Shown piece by piece: positions 10,715 through 21,435 of a DNA stretch of 64,000 nt. The notes below the pieces were generated by a model. It made no database searches and had not been told where the DNA came from. It worked only from the letters and a program-made list of their open reading frames with translations. The position numbers and the translations under genes are program-made. How positions within the stretch are numbered: the stretch's first letter is position 1; every line of letters starts with the position of its first letter. The stretch spans positions 3,142,926 through 3,206,925 of the forward strand of contig NZ_CP015848.1 of the NCBI RefSeq assembly GCF_002105535.1, written 5' to 3'. Origin of the DNA: Magnetospirillum sp. ME-1. GTDB taxonomy: Bacteria; Pseudomonadota; Alphaproteobacteria; Rhodospirillales; Magnetospirillaceae.

Positions 10715-12607
10715 TCAGGCGCGATCCGGCAGGGTGAAGGTGAAGGTGCTGCCCTCGCCGGGGACCGACACCACGCGGATGCGGCCGCCGTGACGTTCCA
10801 CGATCTTGCGGCAGATGGCAAGGCCTATCCCGGTTCCCTCGTAACGGTTCAGGGGGTGGAGGCGCTGGAACACCATGAAGATCTTGTCCCAGTATTCCTG
10901 GTCGATGCCGATGCCGTTGTCGGTGACCGAGAACTCCCAATGATCATCGTGGCGGCTTGCCGTCACCGTGATCTCGGGCTTGCGCTCCGGATGGCGGAAC
11001 TTGATGGCGTTGCCGAGCAGATGTTGGAACAGGGCCCGCAATTGCGCCGCATCGGCGTTGAGGGTGGGCAGCGAGCCCCTGACCACCACCGCCTTGGTTT
11101 CGTCCAGGCCGGGCTTCAGGTTCTCCAGCGCCTCGGCCAGGATGGTGCCCGTTTCCACCACCGGGAAGACCGGGTCTCCGCGGTCGATCAGGGTATAGTC
11201 CAGCAGGCCGCTCAGTTGGGCGCGCATGCGGTGGGCCCCTTCGACGGCATAGGCGATGTACTGGTCGGCGTCCTCGCCCAGCCGGTCGCCGTAGCGCATC
11301 TGCAGCAGTTGCAGGAAGCTGGCGATGGTCCGCGCCGGCTCCTGCAGGTCGTGGGCGGCCACAGCGGTAACCATCTCCAGGTCGTAATGGGCCCGGCGCA
11401 GCTTTTCCTCGGCCGTCTTGCGTCCCGTGATGTCGCGGCTGATGCCGACCATGCCCAGCAGCGTCCCCTTGTCGTCTTGGACCGGCGCCTTGATGGTTTC
11501 CAGCAGCACCCGCCTGCCGTCGGGATAGTCGATCCACTCCTCGTTGCTGGTGGGCCGCCCGGCGGCCATGGCCTCGCGGTCCTTGGCGCGGTAGAAGTCG
11601 GCAATGTCGGGGGGGACGAACTCGTCGTCGGTCTTGCCGGCCATCTCGGATTCGGGGCGGCCGCAATAGGCGGCGAAGGCCCGGTTATAGCCGAGATAGC
11701 GCGATTGGGCGTCCTTGAAGAAGATCAGGTCGGGGACCGAATCCATCAGGGCACGCAGCAGGGCCCGCTCCTTGGCCAGGGCGTCGTAGGGGGCCTGGAC
11801 GCCGGAGGCGAACAGGGAGTCGTAGATCAGGGCGTAGGCGCAGGCCTTGCCCACATGGCCGGCCAGGTTGAACACGTCGCCGGCATCGGCGTAGAGGGTG
11901 AGCAGAACGCCGGTCACAGCCAGAATCCAGGCCGCGGCGGCCAGCTTCAGGTCATTGCGGTCGCCGGACCGGCGGAATTGCAGGCACAGCAGGCTGGAGG
12001 CCGTCACATAGGCGGCGGACAAAACGTATTCGGCGCCGATCTTGAAGCCGGTCAGCCCGCTGCCGGGAACGAAGGTCCGGGGGAACCAATCCGGGTGGAA
12101 CAGGCCCGCCAGGACCAATGCCGATGTCAGCAGGCCGACGATTCCAAGCCACCGGCGGCGCCTGTTCTCGCTCCAGTGCCGCTCGGCGGTGGTCACCGCC
12201 AGGACCAGGCCGACCGCCGTCGCCAGCCGGCCGAGAAGCCAGAGATTGATGCCCTTCTCGGTGCTGCTGGGCGAAAAGATGTCCGGCATGCCCGGAAAGG
12301 ACACGGTGTGCGCCATGTCCAGGACCGCCGCCGCCAGGGCGGCCAGCCCTAAAATCAGGTTGCGATGCCCCTTGTCGGCCCGGCGCGCCGCCCAGCCCAG
12401 CGAGAACACCATCAGCGACACGGCGATGCTGAGCAGTTCCAGGATGGAGTGGACCGGCAGGTAATCCCTGGGATCGGCGAAAATTTGGCCCGGCGGAGTG
12501 ACGCGGACGGCAAGGCCGCAAACGGCTGCGGCAGCCAGCAGCAGCAGCGGTGGCGCCGCCAGCGAGGAAACCGTCTCGAACCGGGAGGTCTGTTTCGGCA
12601 CGTCCAA
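10715..12607 (-). CDS. MASE3-PAS histidine kinase
   Basis: A 630-residue sensor kinase. Residues 15-255 hold about seven hydrophobic helices with an LPVHSILELLSIAVSLMVF stretch and a DMAHT motif, features of the MASE3 membrane sensor domain. A PAS domain follows (about 265-385, with FFKDAQSRYLGYN and VGISRDITGRK). The kinase core has its phospho-acceptor His in AAHDLQEP at about 419, the N box with LLGNAIKFR, then DNGIGI and GTGIGLAI. No receiver domain is attached and no response regulator is adjacent. The kinase core resembles that of the kinase at 47743-50226. The gene sits between accD and folC on the same strand, which is not the usual order. Confidence 0.85.
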   Translation of the reverse strand: MDVPKQTSRFETVSSLAAPPLLLLAAAAVCGLAVRVTPPGQIFADPRDYLPVHSILELLSIAVSLMVFSLGWAARRADKGHRNLILGLAALAAAVLDMAHTVSFPGMPDIFSPSSTEKGINLWLLGRLATAVGLVLAVTTAERHWSENRRRRWLGIVGLLTSALVLAGLFHPDWFPRTFVPGSGLTGFKIGAEYVLSAAYVTASSLLCLQFRRSGDRNDLKLAAAAWILAVTGVLLTLYADAGDVFNLAGHVGKACAYALIYDSLFASGVQAPYDALAKERALLRALMDSVPDLIFFKDAQSRYLGYNRAFAAYCGRPESEMAGKTDDEFVPPDIADFYRAKDREAMAAGRPTSNEEWIDYPDGRRVLLETIKAPVQDDKGTLLGMVGISRDITGRKTAEEKLRRAHYDLEMVTAVAAHDLQEPARTIASFLQLLQMRYGDRLGEDADQYIAYAVEGAHRMRAQLSGLLDYTLIDRGDPVFPVVETGTILAEALENLKPGLDETKAVVVRGSLPTLNADAAQLRALFQHLLGNAIKFRHPERKPEITVTASRHDDHWEFSVTDNGIGIDQEYWDKIFMVFQRLHPLNRYEGTGIGLAICRKIVERHGGRIRVVSVPGEGSTFTFTLPDRA

Positions 12608-12624
12608 TCCCCAGGGCTCAAAAA

Positions 12625-12653
12625 TAATACCGAGGCCATAAGCCCCGGTATTA
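12625..12653. promoter_or_regulatory. Inverted repeat upstream of the MASE3 kinase
   Basis: TAATACCG and CGGTATTA form a perfect 8-bp inverted repeat with a 13-base gap, in the 112-base space between accD and the kinase gene. It lies 18 bases upstream of the kinase start. It could be an operator for the kinase or a stem-loop after accD; there is no strong T run. Confidence 0.35.
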
Positions 12654-12719
12654 CCATCCTCCTAAGATACGGAATCGGACGCGAAATTTCCAGTCCCGAA
12701 GGGCTACGTTTTCTCTGGA

Positions 12720-13646
12720 TCAGTCCTGATCGACGTTGTCGGGGGTGTCGATGGGCAACGCCACCAGATCCCCGGCCGCACCGCGATTGCGCAACAGCGA
12801 CAGGACGCGGACCAAGGTGGCGCGGAGCTCGCGGCGCGGCACCACCATGTCCACCATGCCGTGCTCCAGCAGGTATTCGGCCTTCTGGAAACCCTCGGGC
12901 AGCTTCTCGCGGATGGTGCTTTCGATGACGCGGGCGCCGGCGAAGCCGATCACCGCGCCGGGCTCGGCGATGGCGATGTCGCCCAGCATGGCGAAACTGG
13001 CCGAGACGCCGCCGGTGGTGGGGTCGGTCAGCAGCACGATATAGGGCAGCCGCTTCTCCTTGACCTTGTCCACCGCCACGGTGGTCCGGGCCATCTGCAT
13101 CAGCGACAGGATGCCTTCCTGCATGCGCGCGCCGCCCGAGGCCGGAATGACGATCAGCGGCGCATCCTGCAGCACCGCCAGTTCGGCCGCCGCCACGATG
13201 CCCTCGCCCACGGCGATGCCCATGGAGCCGCCCTGGAAGTCGAAGTTGAAGCAGGCCGCCACCACGTTCATGCCGCCCATGCGGCCGTGGGCGACCACGA
13301 TGGCGTCGGTCTCGCCGGTCTTGGAACGGGTGTCCTTGAGGCGGTCGGTGTAGCGCTTCTGGTCCTTGAACTTCAGCGGATCATCGGGAACCTTGGGCAG
13401 CTCGATGCGCTGGAACTGCCCGTCGTCGAACAGCATGCCGAGGCGCTTCTTCACCGGCAGGCGCAGATGGTGGCCGCAATGCTGGCAGACGTTCAGCGCC
13501 TTCTCCAGGTCGCGGTGGAAGATCATGTGGCCGCAGCCCGGGCATTTGAGCCACAGGTTGTCGGGCACCTCCTTGGGCGCCACCAGCCCGACCAGACGCT
13601 CCTTGAGCGAGCGGCGGGTCTCGTTGAGATTGGTCAGCCAATTCAT
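12720..13646 (-). CDS. accD: Acetyl-CoA carboxylase carboxyltransferase beta subunit
   Basis: The 308-residue protein has the N-terminal four-cysteine zinc ribbon (CPGC near 35 and CQHC near 54). The carboxyltransferase domain follows, with SGGARMQEG and the TTGGVSASFAMLGD segment. AccD pairs with AccA, which is not in the window, to transfer the carboxyl group from biotin to acetyl-CoA for fatty acid synthesis. It starts 11 bases after trpA on the same strand, so trpB-trpA-accD look cotranscribed. Confidence 0.95.
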   Translation of the reverse strand: MNWLTNLNETRRSLKERLVGLVAPKEVPDNLWLKCPGCGHMIFHRDLEKALNVCQHCGHHLRLPVKKRLGMLFDDGQFQRIELPKVPDDPLKFKDQKRYTDRLKDTRSKTGETDAIVVAHGRMGGMNVVAACFNFDFQGGSMGIAVGEGIVAAAELAVLQDAPLIVIPASGGARMQEGILSLMQMARTTVAVDKVKEKRLPYIVLLTDPTTGGVSASFAMLGDIAIAEPGAVIGFAGARVIESTIREKLPEGFQKAEYLLEHGMVDMVVPRRELRATLVRVLSLLRNRGAAGDLVALPIDTPDNVDQD

Positions 13647-13657
13647 GGGAAATGCTC

Positions 13658-14466
13658 CTACTTGCGCGCGGTCCGCACGCCCAGGGCCAGGTCCTTGACC
13701 AGGGCCAGGGGGGCGGAGACGGCGGAAGGCTTGCCGATATTGTCGGCCAGAACCGAAACGATGGCCGAGCCCACCACGGCGCCGTCGGCGATGCGGGCCA
13801 CTTCGGCCGCCTGAGCCGGGGCCTTGATGCCGAAGCCGACGCAGACGGGAAGGTCGGTGTGGCGGCGGATGCGCGAAACCGCCTCGTCGATGGCCGACTG
13901 GGCCGCCGACGCGGTGCCGGTGATGCCGGCGATGGACACGTAGTAGACGAAGCCGGACGCGTTGGCGAGAACCACGGGCAGGCGCCTGTCGTCGCTGGTC
14001 GGCGTGGTCAGCACGATGAAGTCGATGCCCTGGGCCTTGAGGTGGGGGACCAGTTCGTCGGCTTCCTCGGGCGGCAGGTCGACGATGATCAGCCCGTCCA
14101 CCCCGGCGCTAGCGGCGTCCTTGGCGAACGTTTCCGGTCCCCAGGCGTAGACGGGATTGTAGTAGCCCATCAGGATGATCGGAGTCTCTGCATCGGTCTT
14201 GCGGAAGGCCGTCACCATCTCCAGGGTCTGGCGGAGCGAGCCGCCGGCCTTCAGGGCCCGGCCCGCCGCCAGCTCGATTACCGGGCCGTCGGCCATGGGA
14301 TCGGTGAAGGGCATGCCCAGTTCGATGATGTCGGCGCCCGCCTGGGGCATGCCATCGAGCAGGGCCTGGCTGGTGGCGCGGTCGGGGTCGCCGGCGGTGA
14401 TGAAGGTCACCAGGGCGGCGCGGTTCTCGGCCCGAAGCTTCTCGAACCGCTTGGCGATGCGCGACA

Positions 14467-14467
<1 letters not shown>
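13658..14467 (-). CDS. trpA: Tryptophan synthase alpha subunit
   Basis: A 269-residue TIM-barrel enzyme that splits indole-3-glycerol phosphate to indole. The general acid/base residues are seen: Glu in [18 protein letters not shown] and Asp in [13 protein letters not shown]. The phosphate-binding GFGI segment lies near the C-terminus. The start overlaps the trpB stop by one base (TGATG), which favours translational coupling of the two subunits of the same complex. Confidence 0.96.
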
Positions 14468-15690
<1,223 letters not shown>

Positions 15691-15785
15691 TGCTTTGTCA
15701 GGACCCTGGGGCGGAAAGGCGCCAATAAAGCAGAAAGCGTTGTCCCTGAGGAGGGGTTTTGTAAGGGGGAGGGGCCTTAACAGGA

Positions 15786-15956
15786 ACAGGCTGCGAAAAA
15801 TGCCGTTTCCCTCGTCGTCATTCCCGCGCAGGCGGGAATCCATGCATCGGCACACTGTATCTTGCGGCCATGACGCAGCTTTGCCGCAGCATGGACCCCC
15901 GCCTGCGCGGGGGTGACGACAAAAGATGGTGGGGCGAGAGTTTTTCCGCAGCCTGT
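15786..15956. repeat. MITE-like palindromic element, copy A
   Basis: The 171-bp element has terminal inverted repeats: ACAGGCTGCGAAAAA at the left and, on the other strand, ACAGGCTGCGGAAAAA at the right. Inside are two strong hairpins, TTCCCGCGCAGGCGGGAA (15821-15838) and CCCCCGCCTGCGCGGGGG (15896-15913). A second copy with the same order of parts is at 59478-59637. The inner hairpins belong to a widespread proteobacterial REP type. It carries no gene. Its right end supplies the last base of the stop codon of the neighbouring EAL gene. Confidence 0.8.
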
Positions 15957-17716
15957 CAAGCCGGGCAGGGATGCACGATGGCCAGATGGTCGGCGGCCTG
16001 CTTGGCGGCCTTCTTGTGGTCGGCCAGCAGGCGGGAAATGTCGTCGGACGAACAGGTTCCGCATCCCGGCGTCAGGTGGACGGCGACGCAGCTCACCGTC
16101 ATCAGGGGAAAGCGCACCGTGTTGCCCAGGCGGTCCTGGCCGACGATGTGGCCCCGCGCCCTCGTCTCGTCGTCGTAGAAGCTTTCCACGTCGTGGGCGA
16201 AGTCGGCGATCAGCTTGCGGCAGGTGTCGGCGGCGCTCTCCACCGATTCGCCTAAGAACCCGGCGAAGAAATCGTCACCGCCGATATGGCCGGCAAAGCC
16301 GCCTGCCGCCGCCATGGCCTTGGCCAGCAGGTCGCCGAATAGCAGGATGGCGCGGTCGCCGAGGCGGAAGCCGTATTTGTCGTTGAACGGCTTGAAGTTG
16401 TCGAAGTCGAAATAGGCCAGCAGGCAGGCCTGGGCGCGGCTCTCCAGCGCCTCGCACACCCAGGACAGGATGCGGGCGTTGCCGGGCAGCCGGGTCAGCG
16501 GGTTCTGGTCGCGGGCCGTGGCCAGGTTCTTCTCGTTGATGACGCGCAGCAGCGAATCCGCCGACAGGAAGCCCACATAGCGCATGTCCTCGACGATCAG
16601 GATGCCTTCCGAGCGCTCCACCGCCGAATAGGCTTCCAGGATCTGCTCGGCCTTGGCGGCGATGTCGGCCACCGGGCAGCGCACGGCGAAATCCTTGAGC
16701 GAGCGGCCCAGGCATTTGTTGGCGATCAGCTCGCGGCCGAAGGGGGAATAGGTGTAGTCCTTCAGTTCCTGGTCCCGCACGATGCCGACGGGCGCGCCCG
16801 CGCCGTCCACCACCGGAAAGAAGGTGGCGGACTTATCGGCGCGGAAGCGTTCGAACACCTTTTCCATGGGGGTGTCGAGGCCAAGGGGCTCGGGGCGGGC
16901 GATCTGGTCGGCGATGATGCGCTGGTCCGATGTTCCGGCCCGGCGGTCCTGGCGGGCCAGGCGCTCGATCTCGGGATAATGGGGCTGCAGGCTGTCCCAA
17001 TGGATGGTCGGGCGGCTTACCAGCCAGCCCTGGACCATGTCGCAGCCGATTTCCTTGCAGACGCGGAACTCCCGCTCGGTCTCGACGCCCTCGGCCACCA
17101 CCACGGCGCCCAGCAGGTGGGCGATGGTGACGATATGGGCCAGGAACACCTTCTTCTTGGAATCGGTGGCGATGTCGGCCACGAAGAAACGGTCGATCTT
17201 CAAATAGTCGGGCTCGGAATAGTAAAGCAGCTGCAGCCCCGAAAAGCCGGTGCCGAAATCGTCGATGGCCAGCCGGAAGCCCTGGCGCTTGAAATGGCGG
17301 AAGGTGGCGACGGCGTCCAGGCCGGAATCCAGCGGATGGCGCTCGGATATCTCGAACACCACCGCCGAATCGGGAACGCCGTGCCGGTCCAGGATGGCCC
17401 GGGTGCGGCGCGCCGTGTCCCCTTCGATGCCTAAGACCCGGTTGTCGATGTTGAGGAACAGCTTGGTCCGGGGATGGTGGGCCAGGCTGGCGAAGGCCGC
17501 CACCGCCTTGTCGCGCAGCGCCAGTTCCACCTCGGCCAGGCAGCCGGCGGCATGGCAATGGTCGAAGAAGGCCTGGATGGATTCGAAGCCCGCCGCCTCG
17601 GTGCCGCGCAGCAGCGCCTCGTAGCCGTGGCAATCGCCGGAATGAATCCCGACCACCGGCTGAAGCGCCATGGTCAGGCCGTCCGTTATGCAAGGGTCGT
17701 CGATTCTACGGGTCAT
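15956..17716 (-). CDS. EAL-CBS-GGDEF c-di-GMP protein
   Basis: A 586-residue cytoplasmic protein with the uncommon order EAL first, GGDEF last. The EAL domain (about 10-250) has [24 protein letters not shown] and KIDRFF, and AEGVET near its end, so phosphodiesterase activity is plausible. Two CBS motifs follow (about 260-395), a likely nucleotide-binding control unit. The GGDEF domain (about 405-570) has [11 protein letters not shown] but the signature reads GGDDF, near 480, and there is no RxxD inhibition site, so cyclase activity is doubtful. No membrane segment or PAS domain was seen. The stop codon abuts repeat copy A. Confidence 0.85.
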   Translation of the reverse strand: MTRRIDDPCITDGLTMALQPVVGIHSGDCHGYEALLRGTEAAGFESIQAFFDHCHAAGCLAEVELALRDKAVAAFASLAHHPRTKLFLNIDNRVLGIEGDTARRTRAILDRHGVPDSAVVFEISERHPLDSGLDAVATFRHFKRQGFRLAIDDFGTGFSGLQLLYYSEPDYLKIDRFFVADIATDSKKKVFLAHIVTIAHLLGAVVVAEGVETEREFRVCKEIGCDMVQGWLVSRPTIHWDSLQPHYPEIERLARQDRRAGTSDQRIIADQIARPEPLGLDTPMEKVFERFRADKSATFFPVVDGAGAPVGIVRDQELKDYTYSPFGRELIANKCLGRSLKDFAVRCPVADIAAKAEQILEAYSAVERSEGILIVEDMRYVGFLSADSLLRVINEKNLATARDQNPLTRLPGNARILSWVCEALESRAQACLLAYFDFDNFKPFNDKYGFRLGDRAILLFGDLLAKAMAAAGGFAGHIGGDDFFAGFLGESVESAADTCRKLIADFAHDVESFYDDETRARGHIVGQDRLGNTVRFPLMTVSCVAVHLTPGCGTCSSDDISRLLADHKKAAKQAADHLAIVHPCPA

Positions 17717-17905
17717 CCCGATCGCTCCGGCCGGTCATCCCGGTGCGGATTCATCCGCCGAAGGCGGGGCGGCGGTCAATGCGGCGATGATTGCGGGGGA
17801 TGAAATTCACGGCGCTGTCATAACCGTCGAACGGCACGGACATAAACGATATTTAAACGAATGGCATACGAAGTTACACGGAGCATGTTGAAATGTTCTT
17901 ATCCG

Positions 17906-17917
17906 ATTGATATCAAT
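17906..17917. promoter_or_regulatory. ATTGATATCAAT palindrome upstream of the Aer-like operon
   Basis: A perfect 12-base palindrome lies 49 bases before the PAS gene start, in an AT-rich 249-base gap between divergent genes. A further ATCAAT follows at 17925-17930. The half-sites look like FNR/CRP-type TTGAT-ATCAA but without the normal 4-base spacer, so the binding protein is uncertain. Confidence 0.35.
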
Positions 17918-17965
17918 TTACAGGATCAATCCGATTTAGCTAAGTCATTGGGTTAGGGGAGTCGA

Positions 17966-18490
17966 ATGGCAAGCAAGGGTATTCAACCCTCGGGGCGGGA
18001 ACGGACCTTTGCCGAGGATGAGATCATCGTCAGCAAGACCGACACCACCGGACGGCTCACCTATGTGAACGACGTCTTCTTGTCGGTATCCGGCTTCACT
18101 GAGGCCGAGCTGATCGGCCAGCCGCACAGCCTGATCCGTCACCCCGAGATGCCGCGCTGCGTCTTCAAGCTGCTGTGGGACACCATCGCCTCGGGCAAGG
18201 AGCTGTTCGCCTACGTGGTCAATCTGGCCAAGAACGGCGACCATTACTGGGTGCTGGCCCACGTCACCCCCGATTTCGGCCCCGACGGCAAGATCGTCGG
18301 CTACCATTCCAACCGCCGCGTGCCCCGGCGCGATGCGCTGGCCAAGGTTCAGCCCCTGTACCAGAGCCTGCTGAAGATCGAGGCCGCGGCCGCCGACCGC
18401 AAGCAGGGCATGGAGGCGGCGTTCGCCGCCTTAGGTGATCAGTTGAAGCGCGAAGGAAAGCCCTATGCAGAATTTGTCCTCGGTCTCTAA
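17966..18490 (+). CDS. Aer-like PAS-domain protein
   Basis: A 174-residue soluble protein. A PAS domain (about 20-125) has TDTTGRLTYVN, GFTEAELIGQPH, IRHPEMPR and the NGDHYWVLAHVTP segment, which closely resembles the FAD-binding PAS of the aerotaxis receptor Aer. A short helical tail follows. The next gene, an MCP without a periplasmic sensor domain, overlaps the last 26 bases, so the two proteins together contain the parts that Aer has in a single chain. Cofactor binding is inferred from resemblance. Confidence 0.85.
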   Translation: MASKGIQPSGRERTFAEDEIIVSKTDTTGRLTYVNDVFLSVSGFTEAELIGQPHSLIRHPEMPRCVFKLLWDTIASGKELFAYVVNLAKNGDHYWVLAHVTPDFGPDGKIVGYHSNRRVPRRDALAKVQPLYQSLLKIEAAAADRKQGMEAAFAALGDQLKREGKPYAEFVLGL

Positions 18491-19763
18491 GGCCATCCGC
18501 GCCGCCTGGATCGCCGTCGGCATCGCAGGCGCTCTCGCAATCCTCGCCCTGATCCTGCAGAACTGGGTGGCCGCCGGCATGGCCGTCATCCTGGCGGTCG
18601 CCGCCTGGATGCCCATCCAGCACCTGGCCCGCACCAACACCAGCATCGAGAAGGCGGTGAAGGTCTGCCAGGGTGCCGCCAACGGCAATCTCGGCGTGCG
18701 CATCATGGATATCCGGGGCAGCGGCAATCTGGCCGTCATGCTGCGCTCCATCAACCGCCTGCTGGACCTGACCGAGGCCTATTGCCGCGAGTCCCAGGCC
18801 GCCATGGAACACGCCAACCAGCGCCAGTACTTCCGCAAGATCATCCAGACCGGCCTTCGGGGCGATTTCGCCCGCTATGCCGGCATCATCAACGCCTCGC
18901 TGGACCTGATGAAGCAACGTGACGCCGAGGCGCTGGACTTCGCCGAGCAGAAGGTGCGCGTCCTGGTCCAGGAGGTCTCGTCGGCCTCGACCCAGTTGCG
19001 GCAAAGCTCGGACCGCCTGATGAACAACGCCACCCAGACGGTGAGCCAGGCCATGACCTCGGCGGCCGCCGCCGAGGAGGCCTCGGTCAACGTCCAGTCG
19101 GTGGCCGGTGCCGCCGAGGAGCTGGCCGCGTCGTTCGGCGAGATCAACATGCAGACCACCCGGGCCACCGCCATCTCGTCGGAAGCCATGGTCACCGCCC
19201 AGCGCACCGACGAAACCGTCCGCGATCTCGGCAACGCCGCCGCCCAGATCGGCAGCGTGCTGTCGCTGATCCAGGACATCGCGTCGCAGACCAACCTGCT
19301 GGCGCTCAACGCCACCATCGAGGCGGCCCGCGCCGGTGAAGCCGGCAAGGGCTTCGCCGTCGTCGCCAACGAGGTCAAGACCCTGGCCAACCAGACGGCG
19401 CGTGCCACCGAAGAGATCTCCACCCATGTCAGCCAGATTCAGCTGGCCTCGGAAGGTGCGGCCGCCGCCATCCGCGAGATCGCCCAGATCGTCGGCACCA
19501 TTCAGGAGACCTCGACCGCCGTGGCCGGCGCCGTCGAGGAGCAGAACGCGGTGACCATGGAAATTTCGCGCAATGTCCAGGAGGCCGCCACCGGCACCGC
19601 CTCGGTGTCGGAAGCGGTGGCCTATGTGAAGGACACCGCCGAGACCACCGACCAGGAAGCCAAGGACATCTCGGCCGCCGCCGCCAGTCTGGCCCGGCGC
19701 GCCGACGACCTGGAACTCCAGATCAACGGCTTCATCGCCAAGATCAAGGGCCAGGCCGCCTGA
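18465..19763 (+). CDS. Methyl-accepting chemotaxis protein without a periplasmic domain
   Basis: A 432-residue receptor. Two hydrophobic helices (about residues 12-55) are joined by only a few residues, so there is no periplasmic ligand domain. A HAMP-like helical region follows, then a cytoplasmic signalling domain with the conserved hairpin tip ([20 protein letters not shown], about 278-300) that binds CheA and CheW. The signal is presumably supplied by the overlapping upstream PAS protein. A terminator hairpin follows 8 bases after the stop. Confidence 0.9.
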   Translation: MQNLSSVSKAIRAAWIAVGIAGALAILALILQNWVAAGMAVILAVAAWMPIQHLARTNTSIEKAVKVCQGAANGNLGVRIMDIRGSGNLAVMLRSINRLLDLTEAYCRESQAAMEHANQRQYFRKIIQTGLRGDFARYAGIINASLDLMKQRDAEALDFAEQKVRVLVQEVSSASTQLRQSSDRLMNNATQTVSQAMTSAAAAEEASVNVQSVAGAAEELAASFGEINMQTTRATAISSEAMVTAQRTDETVRDLGNAAAQIGSVLSLIQDIASQTNLLALNATIEAARAGEAGKGFAVVANEVKTLANQTARATEEISTHVSQIQLASEGAAAAIREIAQIVGTIQETSTAVAGAVEEQNAVTMEISRNVQEAATGTASVSEAVAYVKDTAETTDQEAKDISAAAASLARRADDLELQINGFIAKIKGQAA

Positions 19764-19771
19764 TAACGATC

Positions 19772-19797
19772 CGGGAGGGCTCTTTTGGGCCCTCCCG
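19772..19797 (+). terminator. Terminator hairpin after the MCP gene
   Basis: CGGGAGGGC and GCCCTCCCG form a perfect 9-bp stem around an 8-base loop. Only CTT follows, not a long T run. Confidence 0.6.
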
Positions 19798-19852
19798 CTT
19801 GCCCCCGCACGCCCGACGCGGTAAACCGGGTGACGGCAATCGCGGGGTCTTC

Positions 19853-20845
19853 ATGAACAGAATCGGTGTGATCGGCGGAGGGGCCTGGGGCACGGCATTG
19901 GCGCTGACCGCCCGCCGGGCGGGGCGCGACGTGGTGCTGTGGGCCCGCGAGCCCCTTGTGGTCGAGGTCATCAACACCCGCCACGTCAATCCCGACTTCC
20001 TGCCGGACGTCGATCTCGACCCTGGCCTGCGCGCCACCGGCGACCTGGCCGAAGTGGCGGAGTGCGACGCCGTGCTGCTGGTGTCGCCCGCCCAGCATCT
20101 GCGCGCCGCCGCCCGCGCCCTGGCGCCCCATTGGCGTGCCGGCGTTCCCGCCGTCATCTGCGCCAAGGGCATCGAGCTGGCCACCTGCGCCCTGATGGCC
20201 GACGCCGTCACCGCCGAGTTGCCCCATGCCCCCATCGCCGTGCTGTCGGGTCCCACCTTCGCCATCGAGGTGGCCAGGGGCCTGCCCACCGCCATCACCC
20301 TGGCCTGCGCCGATGCGGAGCTGGGGCGCAAGCTGGTGGACGCGCTGGGCACGTCCACCTTCCGGCCCTATCTCTCCGATGATCTGGTGGGCGCCCAGAT
20401 CGGCGGCGCGGTGAAGAACGTGCTGGCCATCGCCTGCGGCATCGTCGAAGGCCGCGGCCTGGGCGACAATGCGCGCGCCGCCCTGATCACCCGCGGGCTG
20501 GCCGAGCTGACCCGTCTGGCCATGGCCAAGGGCGGCCGTCCCGAGACCCTGATGGGGCTGTCGGGATTGGGCGACCTGATCCTTACCGCATCCTCCACCC
20601 AGTCGCGCAACTACTCGCTGGGCTTCGCGCTGGGCCAGGGCCGCGCCCTGGCCGACATCCTGGGCGAGCGCCATTCGGTGACCGAGGGCGTCTACAGCGC
20701 CGGGGCCGTGGTGGACATGGCCGGGCGCCTGGGCGTCGAGATGCCCATCTCGGCGGCGGTGGACGCGGTGATCAACAAGGGCCAAAGTCTGGACGAGGCC
20801 ATCCGCGCCCTGCTGTCGCGCCCGTTCCGCAACGAAGGACTATAG
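19853..20845 (+). CDS. gpsA: NAD(P)-dependent glycerol-3-phosphate dehydrogenase
   Basis: A 330-residue enzyme that reduces dihydroxyacetone phosphate to glycerol 3-phosphate for phospholipids. The N-terminal dinucleotide loop GGGAWGTALA is near residue 7, CAKGIE and GPTFAIEVARG follow, and the catalytic Lys lies in GAVKNVLAIACG. The ATG at 19853 was chosen because it gives the standard N-terminus; an in-frame extension upstream lacks similarity. The lipoprotein gene starts 2 bases after the stop. Confidence 0.95.
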   Translation: MNRIGVIGGGAWGTALALTARRAGRDVVLWAREPLVVEVINTRHVNPDFLPDVDLDPGLRATGDLAEVAECDAVLLVSPAQHLRAAARALAPHWRAGVPAVICAKGIELATCALMADAVTAELPHAPIAVLSGPTFAIEVARGLPTAITLACADAELGRKLVDALGTSTFRPYLSDDLVGAQIGGAVKNVLAIACGIVEGRGLGDNARAALITRGLAELTRLAMAKGGRPETLMGLSGLGDLILTASSTQSRNYSLGFALGQGRALADILGERHSVTEGVYSAGAVVDMAGRLGVEMPISAAVDAVINKGQSLDEAIRALLSRPFRNEGL

Positions 20846-20847
20846 CC

Positions 20848-21342
20848 ATGCGCAAGACCGCCTTCGCCCTTTGCGCCCTCGCCGCGCTTGCGGGCTGCGC
20901 CGAGAATCCCACCGAGGGCCAGGTGTGGGGGACCGGGGCCGGCGCGGTCATCGGCGGCGGCATCGGGCGGGCGGCGGCGCTGGGCGCGCCCCATCTGGCG
21001 TCGACCTTCACGCCGGTGGGCGCCGTGGCCGGCGCCGCCGCCGGCTATATGATCGGCGGCTGGTTCGATCCCCACGCCAACCGTCTGTGGTCGGCGGCCA
21101 CCATCGAGGCGGCCGAGACCGGCAAGGATGTGTACTGGGCCGAGCGCGGCCTTGAAGGCTCGGTCATTCCGCTGGGCAAGGACTGGACCGATGGCGGCGG
21201 GCGCTGGTGCCGGCGGCTGGCCCAGACGGCGCGGCGCACGGGCGAGGCGGCGGATTCCTATTCCCGCGAGGTGGTGGCCTGCCGGCTCCACGAGGCCACC
21301 TGGGAGGTGGTCGCTCCGGCCGAGGACGACCCCAAGGGCTGA
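20848..21342 (+). CDS. Glycine-zipper lipoprotein of unknown function
   Basis: A 164-residue protein with a lipoprotein signal: a positively charged start, a hydrophobic stretch and the lipobox LAGC at about 14-17. A glycine-rich, membrane-prone segment (about 33-75, with GAGAVIGGGIG and GAAAGYMIGG) resembles the glycine-zipper proteins of the outer membrane. The rest, with several tryptophans, is not recognised. Residue 18 after the Cys is Ala, which fits outer-membrane sorting. It starts 2 bases after gpsA. Confidence 0.7.
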   Translation: MRKTAFALCALAALAGCAENPTEGQVWGTGAGAVIGGGIGRAAALGAPHLASTFTPVGAVAGAAAGYMIGGWFDPHANRLWSAATIEAAETGKDVYWAERGLEGSVIPLGKDWTDGGGRWCRRLAQTARRTGEAADSYSREVVACRLHEATWEVVAPAEDDPKG

Positions 21343-21435
21343 AAAACCGTTCGGGCTCAGAGACTTGCTTGACGCCGCCGGGGGCGTTGGGCATGCTGGC
21401 CCTCAACCTGAAGCACAACCAAGGACTTGAAATCC

